Below, in pieces: positions 43,808 through 56,000 of a stretch of 64,000 nt of DNA. Below the pieces are notes generated by a model. It was not told where the DNA came from, did not search any database, and was given only the letters and a program-made list of their open reading frames with translations. Source of the stretch: Morinoia aosen (Eukaryota > Arthropoda > Malacostraca > Amphipoda > Talitridae); assembly GCA_030386875.1 (NCBI GenBank), contig JASJYW010000026.1, positions 8,636,246-8,700,245 on the forward strand, given 5' to 3'. Position 1 is the first letter of the stretch, and every line of letters begins with the position of its first letter. Both the position numbers and the translations under genes were made by a program.

Positions 43808-44758
43808 AAACCTCCAATTTTCATTAAAAGAAAAATGTTCTACACACAATATAGTTTTCTACATGCAAATGATAATATTCTACATACGATAAAATTTTAA
43901 CTCACATTTTCAGTGGACTTAAACCAGGCTAATGTTAATCCAGCACACAAGTCAAAAGCAAACTCGTGAATGTCGGCAGCAACTGAACAGAGCAAGCCGC
44001 TCCAGCTTCCTCTTATATGCTAGAGAACAATGGCCCGTGAACAATAGCAACAACTTCCTTCAATTGTTCTGGAGAACAATGGACTACCTCTCCACACAAC
44101 TTTTCCGCGTACACGCTTGCTCTCCCACTACCGGGAATTAGCTTGCTTACTGCGCTTTCGCAATGCCTAGGCTGCTCGCTCTCGCCGCTACCCGGAATCA
44201 GCCTGCGCTTGCAATGCTTACTGCTTAACTTCCTACTCATTAACTTTATGATGATGATGTATAATCATTAATTCGAGCGCATGCTTATTTTTAATTTGCA
44301 AGCAACATTATCGGCGTACACTTAACTTAATATTTTGGCGATGCGTAGCTCTCGTAGATCTTCTCGCTGCAGATGACGGTGCGTAGATGCGTAGATCTCG
44401 TCGACAGATCAGGTTGTTGATCTGGACCCCTCACATCATCTTCTCCTTTGAGTAGCCCATTTTGTAGATTTTCGATTTTTTTCTCCCTCGAAGTGTTTCT
44501 TTCTCGAAGAGTTTCTTTCTCGAAGAGTTTCTTGGAAAGCACTTTGATTTTCTGCGCTGACGTCTTTCTTCCTTTTCTCGATGCACTGAAGTAATGTGAT
44601 AACTATGCGACGTTACTCCAAACAGGGTGACACTCCTCACACTTAAGATCACGGATCAGCAGAACTGAAGATCAATTCTTGATATCTTTCTTCTTCAATG
44701 GGGCAATGTGGCAATGTAGATATCTTTAATGTGGCTCCCCATACACGGGCACCAAATA
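43808..44758 (-). promoter_or_regulatory. Element 2 5' leader
   Basis: Homologous to element 1's leader almost throughout. It includes the 344-bp identical block (43889-44232), the possible GTGAGT donor (43900-43905) and the 16-bp repeats near 44,490-44,530. It probably holds the signals that allow packaging in trans. Confidence 0.65.
44737..44754 (-). promoter_or_regulatory. Element 2 primer binding site
   Basis: The sense strand reads TGGTGCCCGTGTATGGGG, four bases (TATT) after the LTR. It differs from element 1's site (TGGTGGCCGCAGTATGGG) mainly in the bases that would pair with a tRNA acceptor stem. Confidence 0.7.
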
Positions 44759-45067
44759 TGTTCCGGCCCTTTTCAGAATCAGGTCGAAACTAACGCGAAT
44801 GAGGTTCGGGAGTGAATCAGATGCAGCAAGTGGTTATCCTTTTATTATTACTTCAGAATTGACACAGACTTCGTAATTGGTAGAGAATCTTTAGATCGGA
44901 AGGTAATCTATAGCGTATCTGTGATCTCTACAGATTATTTCTCGACAGCCGAGCTCCGCTACTGACAGCGACTCTTTTGTTTGTAAACTCGACCTCTACG
45001 GCAGACTACCGCCAAATGAACCACGATGTCTCTCGCAGATCCTATTTATATGCCTGGCGGGCGCACA
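44759..45067 (-). repeat. Element 2, 5' LTR
   Basis: 309 bp, reads as identical to the 3' LTR. A TATAAATA box lies at 45043-45050 on the minus strand. Compared with element 1's LTRs there are roughly ten substitutions and two short indels. Confidence 0.95.
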
Positions 45068-45071
45068 GCGA
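45068..45071. other. Target site duplication of element 2, right copy (GCGA)
   Basis: Matches 38802-38805. The satellite continues in phase with ...GCGACATAGGCGG. Confidence 0.9.
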
Positions 45072-48000
45072 CATAGGCGGAAAGTGCATATTTAGCCGTT
45101 TCCACGGTCGACAGGGCTAAAATGCGTGTTTTGGGCCATTCCTAGGCCGAATGCGGTGAAAATCACGTCAATTGCTGTTTCCCGTGGCGACATAGGCGGA
45201 AAGTGCATATTTAGCCGATTCCACGGTCGACAGAGCTAAAATGCGTGTTTTGTGCCATTCCTAGGCCGAATGCGGTGAAAATCACGTCGTTTGCTGTTTC
45301 CCGTTGCGACATAGGCGGAAAGTGCATATTTAGCCGATTCCACGGACGACAGAGCTAAAATGCGTGTTTTGGGCCATTCCTAGGCCGAATGCGGTGAAAA
45401 TCACGTCGTTTGCTGTTTCCCGTGGCGACATGGGCGGAAAGTGCATATTTAGCCGATTCCACGGTCGATACAGCTAAAATGCGTGTTTTGGGCCATTCCT
45501 AGGCCGAATGCGGTGAAAATCACGTCGTTTGCTGTTTCCCGTGGCGACATAGGCGGAAAGTTCCTTTTTTGCCGATTCCACGGTCGACAGAGCTAAAATG
45601 CGTGTTTTGGGCCATTCCTAGGCCGAATGCGGTGAAAATCACGTCGTTTGCTGTTTCCCGTGGCGACATAGGCGGAAAGTGCATATTTAGCCGATTCCAC
45701 GGTCGACAGAGCTAAAATGCGTGTTTTAGGCCATTCCTAGGCCGAATGCGGTGAAAATCACGTCGTTTGCTGTTTCCCGTGGCGACATAGGCGAAAAGTG
45801 CATATTTAGCCGTTTCCACAGTCGACAGGGCTAAAATGCGTGTTGTGGGCCATTCCTGGGCCGAATGCGGTGAAAATCACGTCGTTTGCTGTTTCCCGTG
45901 GCGAATAGGCGGAAAGTGCAAATTTACCCGATTCCACGATCGACAGAGCTAAAATGCGTGTTTTGGGCCATTCCTAGGCCGAATGCGGTGAAAATCACGT
46001 CGTTTGCTGTTTCCCGTGGCGACATAGGCGGAAAGTGCATATTTAGCCGATTCCACGGTCGACAGAGCTAAAATGCGTGTTTTGGGCCATTCCTAGGCCG
46101 AATGCGGTGAACATCACGTCGTTTGCTGTCTCCCGTGGCGACATAGGCGGAAAGTGCATATTTGGCCGTTTCCACGGTCGACAGAGCTAAAATGCGTTTT
46201 TTGGGCCATTCCTAGGCCGAATGCGGTGAAAATCACGTCGATTGCTGTTTCCCGTGGCGACATAGGCGGAAAGTGCATATTTAGCCGATTCCACGGTCGA
46301 CAGAGCTAAAATGCGTGTTTTGGGCCATTCCTAGGCCGAATGCGGTGAAAATCACGTCGTTTGCTGTTTCCCGTGGCGACATAGGCGGAAAGTGCATATA
46401 TAGATGTTTCCACGGTCGACAGAGCTAAAATGCGTGTTTTGGGCCATTCCTAGGCCGATTGCGGTGAAAATCACGTCGTTTGCTGTTTCCCGTGGCGACA
46501 TAGGTGGAAAGTGCATATTCAGCCGATTCCACGGTCGACAGAGCTAAAATGCATGTTTTTGGCCATTCCTAGGCCGAATGCGGTGAAAATCACGTCGTTT
46601 GCTGTTTCCCGTGGCGACATAGGCGGAAAGTGCATATTTAGCCGTTTCCACGGTCGACAGAGCTAAAATGCGTGTTTTGGGCCATTCCTAGGCCGAATGC
46701 GGTGAAAATCACGTCGTTTGCTGTTTCCCGTGGCGACATAGGCGGCAAGTGCATATTTAGCCGATTCTTCGGTCGACAGAGCTAAAATGCGTGTTTTGGG
46801 CCATTCCTAGGCCGAATGCGGTGAAAATCACGTCGTTTGCTGTTTCCCGTGGCGACATAGGCGGAAAGTGCATATTTAGCCGATTCCACGGTCGACAGAG
46901 CTAAAATGCGTGTTTTGGGCCATTCCTAGGCCGAATGCGGTGAAAACCACGTCGTTTGCTGTTTCCCGTGGTGACATAGGCGGAAAGTGCATATTTAGCC
47001 GTTTCCACGGTCGACAGAGCTAAAATGCGTGTTTTGGGCCATTCCTAGGCCGAATGCGGGGAAAATAACGTCGTTTGATGTTTCCCGTGGCGACATAGGC
47101 GGAAAGTGCATATTTAGCCGATTCCACGGTCGAAAAAGCTAAAATGCGTGTTTTGGGCCATTCCTAGGCCGAATGCGGTGAAAATCACGTCGTGTGCTGT
47201 TTCCCGTGGCGACATAGGCGGAAAGTGCATATTTAGCCGATTCCACGGTCGACAGAGCTAAAATGCGTGTTTTGGGCCATTGCTAGGCCGAATGCGGTGA
47301 AAATCACGTCGTTTGCTGTTTCCCGTGGCGACATAGGCGGAAAGTGCATATTTAGCCGATTCCACGGTCGACAGAGCTAAAATGCGTGTTTTGGGCCATT
47401 CCTAGGCCGAATGCGGTGAAAATCACGTCGTTTGCTGTTTCCCGTGGCGACACAGGCGGAAAGTGCATATTTAGCCGATTCCACGGTCGACAGAGCTAAA
47501 ATGCGTGTTTTGGGCCATTCCTAGGCCGAATGCGGTGAAAATCACGTCGTTTGCTGTTTCCCGTGGCGACATAGGCGGAAAGTGCATATTTAGCCGTTTC
47601 CACGGTCGACAGAGCTAAAATGCGTGTTTTGGGCCATTCCTAGGCCGAATGCGGTGAAAATCACGTCGTTTGCTGTTTCCCGTGGCGACATAGGCGGAAA
47701 GTGCATATTTAGCCGTTTCCACGGTCGACAGAGCTAAAATGGGTGTTTTGGGCCATTCCTAGGCCGAATGCGGTGAAAATCACGTCGTTTGCTGGTTCCC
47801 GTGGCGACATAGGCGGAAAGTGCATATTTAGCCGTTTCCACGGTCGACAGAGCTAAAATGCGTGTTTTGGGCCATTCCTAGGACGAATGCGGTGAAAATC
47901 ACGTCGTTTGCTGTTTCCCGTGGCGACATATGCAGAAAGTGCATATTTAGCCGATTTCACGGTCGACAGAGCTAAAATGCGTGTTTTTGGCCATTCCTAG

Positions 48001-50053
48001 GCCGAATGCGGTGAAAATCACGTCGTTTGCTGTTTCCCGTGGCGACATAGGCGGAAAGTGCATATTTAGCCGATTCCACGGTCGACAGAGCCTAAATGCG
48101 TGTTTTGGGCCATTCCTAGGCCGAATGCGGTGAAAATCACGTCGTTTGCTGTTTCACGTGGCGACATAGGCGGAAAGTGCATATTTAGCCGATTCCACGG
48201 TCGACAGAGCTAAAATGCGTGTTTTGGGCCATTCCTAGGCCGAATGCGGTGAAAATCACGTCGTTTGCTGTTGCCCGTGGCGACATAGGCGGAAAGTGCA
48301 TATTTAGCCGATTCCACGGTCGACAGAGCTAAAATGCGTGTTTTGTGCCATTCCTAGGCCGAATGCGGTGAAAATCACGTCGTTTGCTGTTTCCCGTGGC
48401 GACATAGGCGGAAAGTGCATATTTAGCCGATTCCACGGTCGACAGAGCTAAAATGCGTGTTATGGGCCATTCCTAGGCCGAATGCGGTGAAAATCACGTC
48501 GTTTGCTGTTTCACGTGGCGACATAGGCGGAAAGTGCATATTTAGCCGATTCCACGGTCGACAGAGCTAAAATGCGTGTTTTGGGCCATTCCTAGGCCGA
48601 ATGCGGTGAAAATCACGTCGTTTGCTGTTTCCCGTGGCGACATAGGCGGAAAGTGCATATTTAGCCGATTCCACGGTCGACAGAGCATAAATGCGTGTTT
48701 TGGGCCATTCCTAGGCCGAATGCGGTGAAAATCACGTCGTTTGCTGTTTCACGTGGCGACATAGGCGGAAAGTGCATATTTAGCCGATTCCACGGTCGAC
48801 AGAGCTAAAATGGGTGTTTTGGGCCATTCCTAGGCCGAATGCGGTGAAAATCACGTCGTTTGCTGTTTCCCGTGGCGACATGGGCGGAAAGTGCATATTT
48901 AGCCGATTCCACGGTCGATACAGCTAAAATGCGTGTTTTGGGCCATTCCTAGGCCGAATGCGGTGAAAATCACGTCGTTTGCTGTTTCCCGTGGCGAAAT
49001 AGGCGGAAAGTGCCTATTTTGCCGATTCCACGGTCGACAGAGCTAAAATGCGTGTTTTGGGCCATTCTTAGGCCGAATGCAGTGAAAATCACGTCGTTTG
49101 CTGTTTCCCGTGGCGACATAGGCGGAAAGTGCATATTTAGCCGATTCCACGGTCGACAGAGCTAAAATGCGTGTTTTAGGCCATTCCTAGGCCGAATGCG
49201 GTGAAAATCACGTCGTTTGCTGTTTCCCGTGGCGACATAGGCGGAAAGTGCATATTTAGCCGATTCCACGGTCGACAGAGCTAAAATGCGTGTTGTGGGC
49301 CATTCCTAGGCCGAATGCGGTGAAAATCACGTCGTTTGCTGTTTCCCGTGGCGACATAGGCGGAAAGTGCATATTTAGCCGATTCCACGGTCGACAGAGC
49401 TAAAATGCGTGTTTTGGGCCATTCCTAGGCCGAATGCGGTGAAAACCACGTCGTTTGCTGTTTCCCGTGGTGACATAGGCGGAAAGTGCATCTTTAGCCG
49501 TTTCCACGGTCGACAGAGCTAAAATGCGTGTTTTGGGCCATTCCTAGGCCGAATGCGATGAAAATAACGTCGTTTGATGTTTCCCGTGGCGACATAGGCG
49601 GAAAGTGCATATTTAGCCGATTCCACGGTCGAAAAAGCTAAAATGCGTGTTTTGGGCCATTCCTAGGCCGAATGCGGTGAAAATCACGTCGTGTGCTGTT
49701 TCCCGTGGCGACATAGGCGGAAAGTGCATATTTAGCCGATTCCACGGTCGACAGAGCTAAAATGCGTGTTTTGGGCTATTCCCAGGCCGAATGCGGTGAA
49801 AATCACGTCGTTTGCTGTTTCCCGTGGCGACATAGCGGAAAGTGCATATTTAGCCGATTCCACGGTCGACAGAGCTAAAATGCGTGTTTTGGGCCATTCC
49901 TAGGCCGAATGCGGTGAAAATCACGTCGTTTGCTGTTTCCCGTGGCGACATAGGCGGAAAGTGCATATTTAGCCGATTCCACGGTCGACAGAGCTAAAAT
50001 GCGTGTTTTGGGCCATTTCTAGGCCGAATGCGGTGAAAATCACGTCGTTTGCT

Positions 50054-53000
50054 GTTTAACGTGGCGACATAGGCGAAAAGTGCGTATTTAGCCGATTCCA
50101 CGGTCGACAGAGCTAAATTGCGTGCTTTGGGCCATTCCTAGGCCGAATGCGGTGAAAATCACGTCGTTTGCTGTTTCCCGTGGCGACATAGGCGGAAAGT
50201 GCATATTTAGCCGATTCCACGGTCGACAGAGCTAAAATGCGTGTTTTGGGCCATTCCTAGGCCGAATGCGGTGAAAATCACGTCGTTTGCTGTTTCCAGT
50301 GGCGACATAGGCGGAAAGTGCATATTTAGCCGATTCCACGGTCGACAGAGCTAAAATGCGTGTTTTGGGCCATTCCTAGGCCGAATGCGGTGAAAATCAC
50401 GTCGTTTGCTGTTTCCCGTGGCGACATAGGCGGAAGGTGCATATTTAGCCGATTCCACGGTCGACAGAGCTAAAATGCGTGTTTTGGGCCATTCCTAGGC
50501 CGAATGCGGTGAAAATCCCGTCGTTTGCTGTTTCCCGTGGCGACATAGGCGGAAAGTGCATATTTAGCCGATTCCACGGTCGACACAGCTAAAATGCGTG
50601 TTTTGGGCCATTCCTAGGCCGAATGCGGTGAAAATCGCGTCGTTTGCTGTTTCCCGTGGCGACATAGGCGGAAAGTGCATATTTAGCCGATTCCACGGTC
50701 GACAGAGCTAAAATGCGTGTTTTGGGCCATTCCTAGGCCGAATGCGGTGAAAATCACGTCGTTTGCTGTTTCCCGTGGCGACATAGGCGGAAAGTGCATA
50801 TTTAGCCGATTCCACGGTCGACAGAGCTAAAATGCGTGTTTTGGGCCATTCCTAGGCCGAATGCGGTGAAAATCACGTCGTTCGCTGTTTCCCGTGGCGA
50901 CATAGGCGGAAAGTGCATATTTAGCCGATTCCACGGTCGACAGAGCTAAAATGCGTGTTTTGGGCCATTCCTAGGCCGAATGCGGTGAAAATCACGTCGT
51001 TTGCTGTTTCCCGTGGCGACATAGGCGGAAAGTGCATATTTAGCCGATTCCACGGTCGACAGAGCTAGAATGCGTGTTTTGGGCCATTCCTAGGCCGAAT
51101 GCGGTGAAAATCACGTCGTTTGCTGTTTCCCGTGGCGACATAGGCGGAAAGTGCATATTTAGCCGATTCCACGGTCGACAGAGCTAAAATGCGTGTTTTG
51201 GGCCATTCCTAGGCCGAATGCGGTGAAAATCACGTCGTTTGCTGTTTCCCGTGCCGAAATAGGCGGAAAGTGCATATTTAGCCGATTCCACGGTCGACAG
51301 AGCTAAAATGCGTGTTTTGGGCCATTCCTAGGCCGAATGCGGTGAAAACCACGTCGTTTGCTGTTTCCCGTGGCGACATAGGCGGAAAGTGCATATTTAG
51401 CCGATTCCACGGTCGACAGAGCTAAAATGCGTGTTTTGGGCCATTCCTAGGCCGAATGCGGTGAAAATCACGTCGTTTGCTGTTTCCCGTGGCGACATAG
51501 GCGGAAAGTGCATGTTTAGCCGATTCCACGGTCGACAGAGCTAAAATGCGTGTTTTGGGCCATTCCTAGGCCGAATGCGGTGAAAATCACGTCGCTTGCT
51601 GTTTCCCGTGGCGACATAGGCGGAAAGTGCATATTTAGCCGATTTCACGGTCGACAGAGCTAAAATGCGTGTTTTGGGCCATTCCTAGGCCGAATGCGGT
51701 GAAAATCACGTCGTTTGCTGTTTCCCGTGGCGACATAGGCGGAAAGTGCATATTTAGCCGATTCCACGGTCGACAGAGCTAAAATGCGTGTTTTGGGCCA
51801 TTCCTAGGCCGAATGCGGTGAAAAACACGTCGTTTGCTGTTTCCTGTGGTGACATAGGCGGAAAGTGCATATTTAGCCGATTCCACGGTCGACAGAGCTA
51901 AAATGCGTGTTTTGGGCCATTCCTAGGCCGAATGCGGTGAAAATCACGTCGTTTGCTGTTTCCCGTGGCGACATAGGCGGAAAGTGCATATTTAGCCGAT
52001 TCCACGGTCGGCAGAGCTAAAATGCGTGTTTTGGGCCATTCCTAGGCCGAATGCGGTGAAAATCACGTCGTTTGCTGTTTCCCGTGGCGACATAGGCGGA
52101 AAGTGCATATTAAGCCGATTCCACGGTCGACAGAGCTAAAATGCGTGTTTTGGGCCATTCCTAGGCCGAATGCGGTGAAAATCACGTCGTTTGCTGTTTA
52201 ACGTGGCGACATAGGCGAAAAGTGCGTATTTAGCCGATTCCACGGTCGACAGAGCTAAAATGCGTGCTTTGGGCCATTCCTAGGCCGAATGCGGTGAAAA
52301 TCACGTCGTTTGCTGTTTCCCGTGGCGACATAGGCGGAAAGTGCATATTTAGCCGATTCCACGGTCGACAGAGCTAAAATGCGTGTTTTGGGCCATTCCT
52401 AGGCTGAATGCGGTGAAAATCACGTCGTTTGCTGTTTCCCGTGGCGACATAGGCGGAAAGTGCATATTTAGCCGATTCCACGGTCGACAGAGCTAAAATG
52501 CGTGTTTTGGGCCATTCCTAGGCCGAATGCGGTGAAAATCACGTCGTTTGCTGTTTCCCGTGGCGAAATAGGCGGAAAGTGCATATTTAGCCGATTCCAC
52601 GGTCGACAGAGCTAAAATGCGTGTTTTGGGCCATTCCTAGGCCGAATGCGGTTAAAACCACGTCGTTTGCTGTTTCCCGTGGCGACATAGGCGGAAAGTG
52701 TGCATATTTAGCCGATTCCACGGTCGACAGAGCTAAAATGCGTGTTTTGGGCCATTCCTAGGCCGAATGCGGTTAAAACCACGTCGTTTGCTGTTTCCCG
52801 TGGCGACATAGGCGGAAAGTGCATATTTAGCCGATTCCACGGTCGACAGAGCTAAAATGCGTGTTTTGGGCCATTCCCAGGCCGAATGCGGTGAAAATCA
52901 CGTCGTTTGCTGTTTCCCGTGGCGACATAGGCGGAAAGTGCATGTTTAGCCGATTCCACGGTCGACAGAGCTAAAATGCGTGTTTTGGGCCATTCCTAGG

Positions 53001-56000
53001 CCGAATGCGGTGAAAATCACGTCGCTTGCTGTTTCCCGTGGCGACATAGGCGGAAAGTGCATATTTAGCCGATTCCACGGTCGACAGAGCTAAAATGCGT
53101 GTTTTGGGCCATTCCTAGGCCGAATGCGGTGAAAATCACGTCGTTTGCTGTTTCCCGTGGCGACATAGGCGGAAAGTGCATATTTAGCCGATTCCACGGT
53201 CGACAGAGCTAAAATGCGTGTTTTGGGCCATTCCTAGGCCGAATGCGGTGAAAAACACGTCGTTTGCTGTTTCCTGTGGCGACATAGGCGGAAAGTGCAT
53301 ATTTAGCCGATTCCACGGTCGACAGAGCTAAAATGCGTGTTTTGGGCCATTCCTAGGCCGAATGCGGTGAAAATCACGTCGTTTGCTGTTTCCCGTGGCG
53401 ACATAGGCGGAAAGTGCATATTTAGCCGATTCCACGGTCGGCAGAGCTAAAATGCGTGTTTTGGGCCATTCCTAGGCCGAATGCGGTGAAAATCACGTCC
53501 TTTGCTGTTTCCCGTGGCGACATAGGCGGAAAGTGCATATTAAGCCGATTCCACGGTCGACAGAGCTAAAATGCGTGTTTTGGGCCATTCCTAGGCCGAA
53601 TGCGTTGAAAATCACGTCGTTTGCTGTTTAACGTGGCGACATAGGCGAAAAGTGCGTATTCAGCCGATTCCACGGTCGACAGAGCTAAAATGCGTGCTTT
53701 GGGCCATTCCTAGGCCGAATGCGGTGAAAATCACGTCGTTTGCTGTTTCCCGTGGCGACATAGGCGGAAAGTGCATATTTAGCCGATTCCACGGTCGACA
53801 GAGCTAAAATGCGTGTTTTGGGCCATTCCTAGGCCGAATGCGGTGAAAATCACGTCGTTTGCTGTTTCCCGTGGCGACATAGGCGGAAAGTGCATATTTA
53901 GCCGATTCCACGGTCGACAGAGCTAAAATGCGTGTTTTGGGCCATTCCTAGGCCGAATGCGGTGAAAATCACGTCGTTTGCTGTTTCCCGTGGCGACATA
54001 GGCGGAAGGTGCATATTTAGCCGATTCCACGGTCGACAGAGCTAAAATGCGTGTTTTGGGCCATTCCTAGGCCGAATGCGGTGAAAATCCCGTCGTTTGC
54101 TGTTTCCCGTGGCGACATAGGCGGAAAGTGCATATTTAGCCGATTCCACGGTCGACACAGCTAAAATGCGTGTTTTGGGCCATTCCTAGGCCGAATGCGG
54201 TGAAAATCGCGTCGTTTGCTGTTTCCCGTGGCGACATAGGCGGAAAGTGCATATTTAGCCGATTCCACGGTCGACAGAGCTAAAATGCGTGTTTTGGGCC
54301 ATTCCTAGGCCGAATGCGGTGAAAATCACGTCGTTTGCTGTTTCCCGTGGCGACATAGGCGGAAAGTGCATATTTAGCCGATTCCACGGTCGACAGAGCT
54401 AAAATGCGTGTTTTGGGCCATTCCTAGGCCGAATGCGGTGAAAATCACGTCGTTCGCTGTTTCCCGTGGCGACATAGGCGGAAAGTGCATATTTAGCCGA
54501 TTCCACGGTCGACAGAGCTAAAATGCGTGTTTTGGGCCATTCCTAGGCCGAATGCGGTGAAAATCACGTCGTTTGCTGTTTCCCGTGGCGACATAGGCGG
54601 AAAGTGCATATTTAGCCGATTCCACGGTCGACAGAGCTAAAATGCGTGTTTTGGGCCATTCCTAGGCCGCGGTGAAAATCACGTCGTTTGCTGTTTCCCG
54701 TGGCGACATAGGCGGAAAGTGCATATCTAGCCGATTCCACGGTCGACAGAGCTAAAATGCGTGTTTTGGGCCATTCCTAGGCCGAATGCGGTGAAAATCA
54801 CGTCGTTTGCTGTTTACCGTTTCCCGTGGCAAAATAGGCGGAAAGTGCATATTTAGCCGATTCCACGGTCGACAGAGCTAAAATGCGTGTTTTGGGCCAT
54901 TCCTAGGCCGAATGCGGTGAAAATCACGTCGTTTGCTGTTTCCCGTGGCGACATAGGCGGAAAGTGCATATTTAGCCGATTCCACGGTCGACAGAGCTAA
55001 AATGCGTGTTTTGGGCCATTCCTAGGCCGAATGCGGTGAAAATCACGTCGTTTGCTGTTTCCCGTGGCGACATTGGCGGAAAGTGCATATTTAGCCGATT
55101 CCACGGTCGACAGAGCTAAAATGCGTGTTTTGGGCCATTCCTAGGCCGAATGCGGTGAAAATCACGTCGTTTGCTGTTTCCCGTGGCGACATAGGGGGAA
55201 AGTGCATATTTAGCCGATTCCACGGTCGACAGAGCTAAAATGCGTGTTTTGGGCCATTCCTAGGCCGAATGCGGTGAAAATCACGTCGTTTGCTGTTTCC
55301 CGTGGCGACATTGGCGGAAAGTGCATATTTAGCCGATTCCACGGTCGACAGAGCTAAAATTGCGTGTTTTGGGCCATTCCTAGGCCGAATGCGGTGAAAA
55401 TCACGTCGTTTGCTGTTTCCCGTGGCGACATAGGGGGAAAGTGCATATTTAGCCGATTCCACGGTCGACAGAGCTAAAATGCGTGTTTTGGGCCATTCCT
55501 AGGCCGAATGCGGTGAAAATCACGTCGTTTGCTGTTTCCCGTGGCGACATAGGCGGAAAGTGCATATTTAGCCGATTCCACGGTCGACAGAGCTAAAATG
55601 CGTGTTTTTGGCCATTCCTAGGCCGAATGCGGTGAAAATCACGTCGTTTGCTGTTTCCCGTGGCGACATTGGCGGAAAGTGCATATTTAGCCGATTCCAC
55701 GGTCGACAGAGCTAAAATGCGTGTTTTGGGCCATTCCTAGGCCGAATGCGGTGAAAATCACGTCGTTTGCTGTTTCCCGTGGCGACATAGGCGGAAAGTG
55801 CATATTCAGCCGATTCCACGGTCGACAGAGCTAAAATGCGTGTTTTGGGCCATTCCTAGGCCGAATGCGGTGAAAATCACGTCGTTTGCTGTTTCCCGTG
55901 GCGACATAGGCGGAAAGTGCATGTTTAGCCGATTCCACGGTCGACAGAGCTAAAATGCGTGTTTTGGGCCATTCCTAGGCCGAATGCGGTGAAAATCACG

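Larger units (their letters stand above)
38806..45067 (-). mobile_element. Element 2: non-autonomous relative of element 1
   Basis: 6,262 bp, same strand as element 1, with two 309-bp LTRs that read as identical and an intact GCGA target duplication. It was therefore inserted very recently. It shares with element 1 the LTRs (several percent different), the leader, the 3' end of gag with the frameshift site, and the whole 3' region with its small ORFs. Most of gag (between the leader and about codon 367) is deleted. About 4.25 kb of pol is replaced by about 1.76 kb of different sequence (41516-43278). It encodes no RT or integrase, so its movement must have used enzymes supplied in trans, plausibly from an element 1-like copy. 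Confidence 0.93.
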
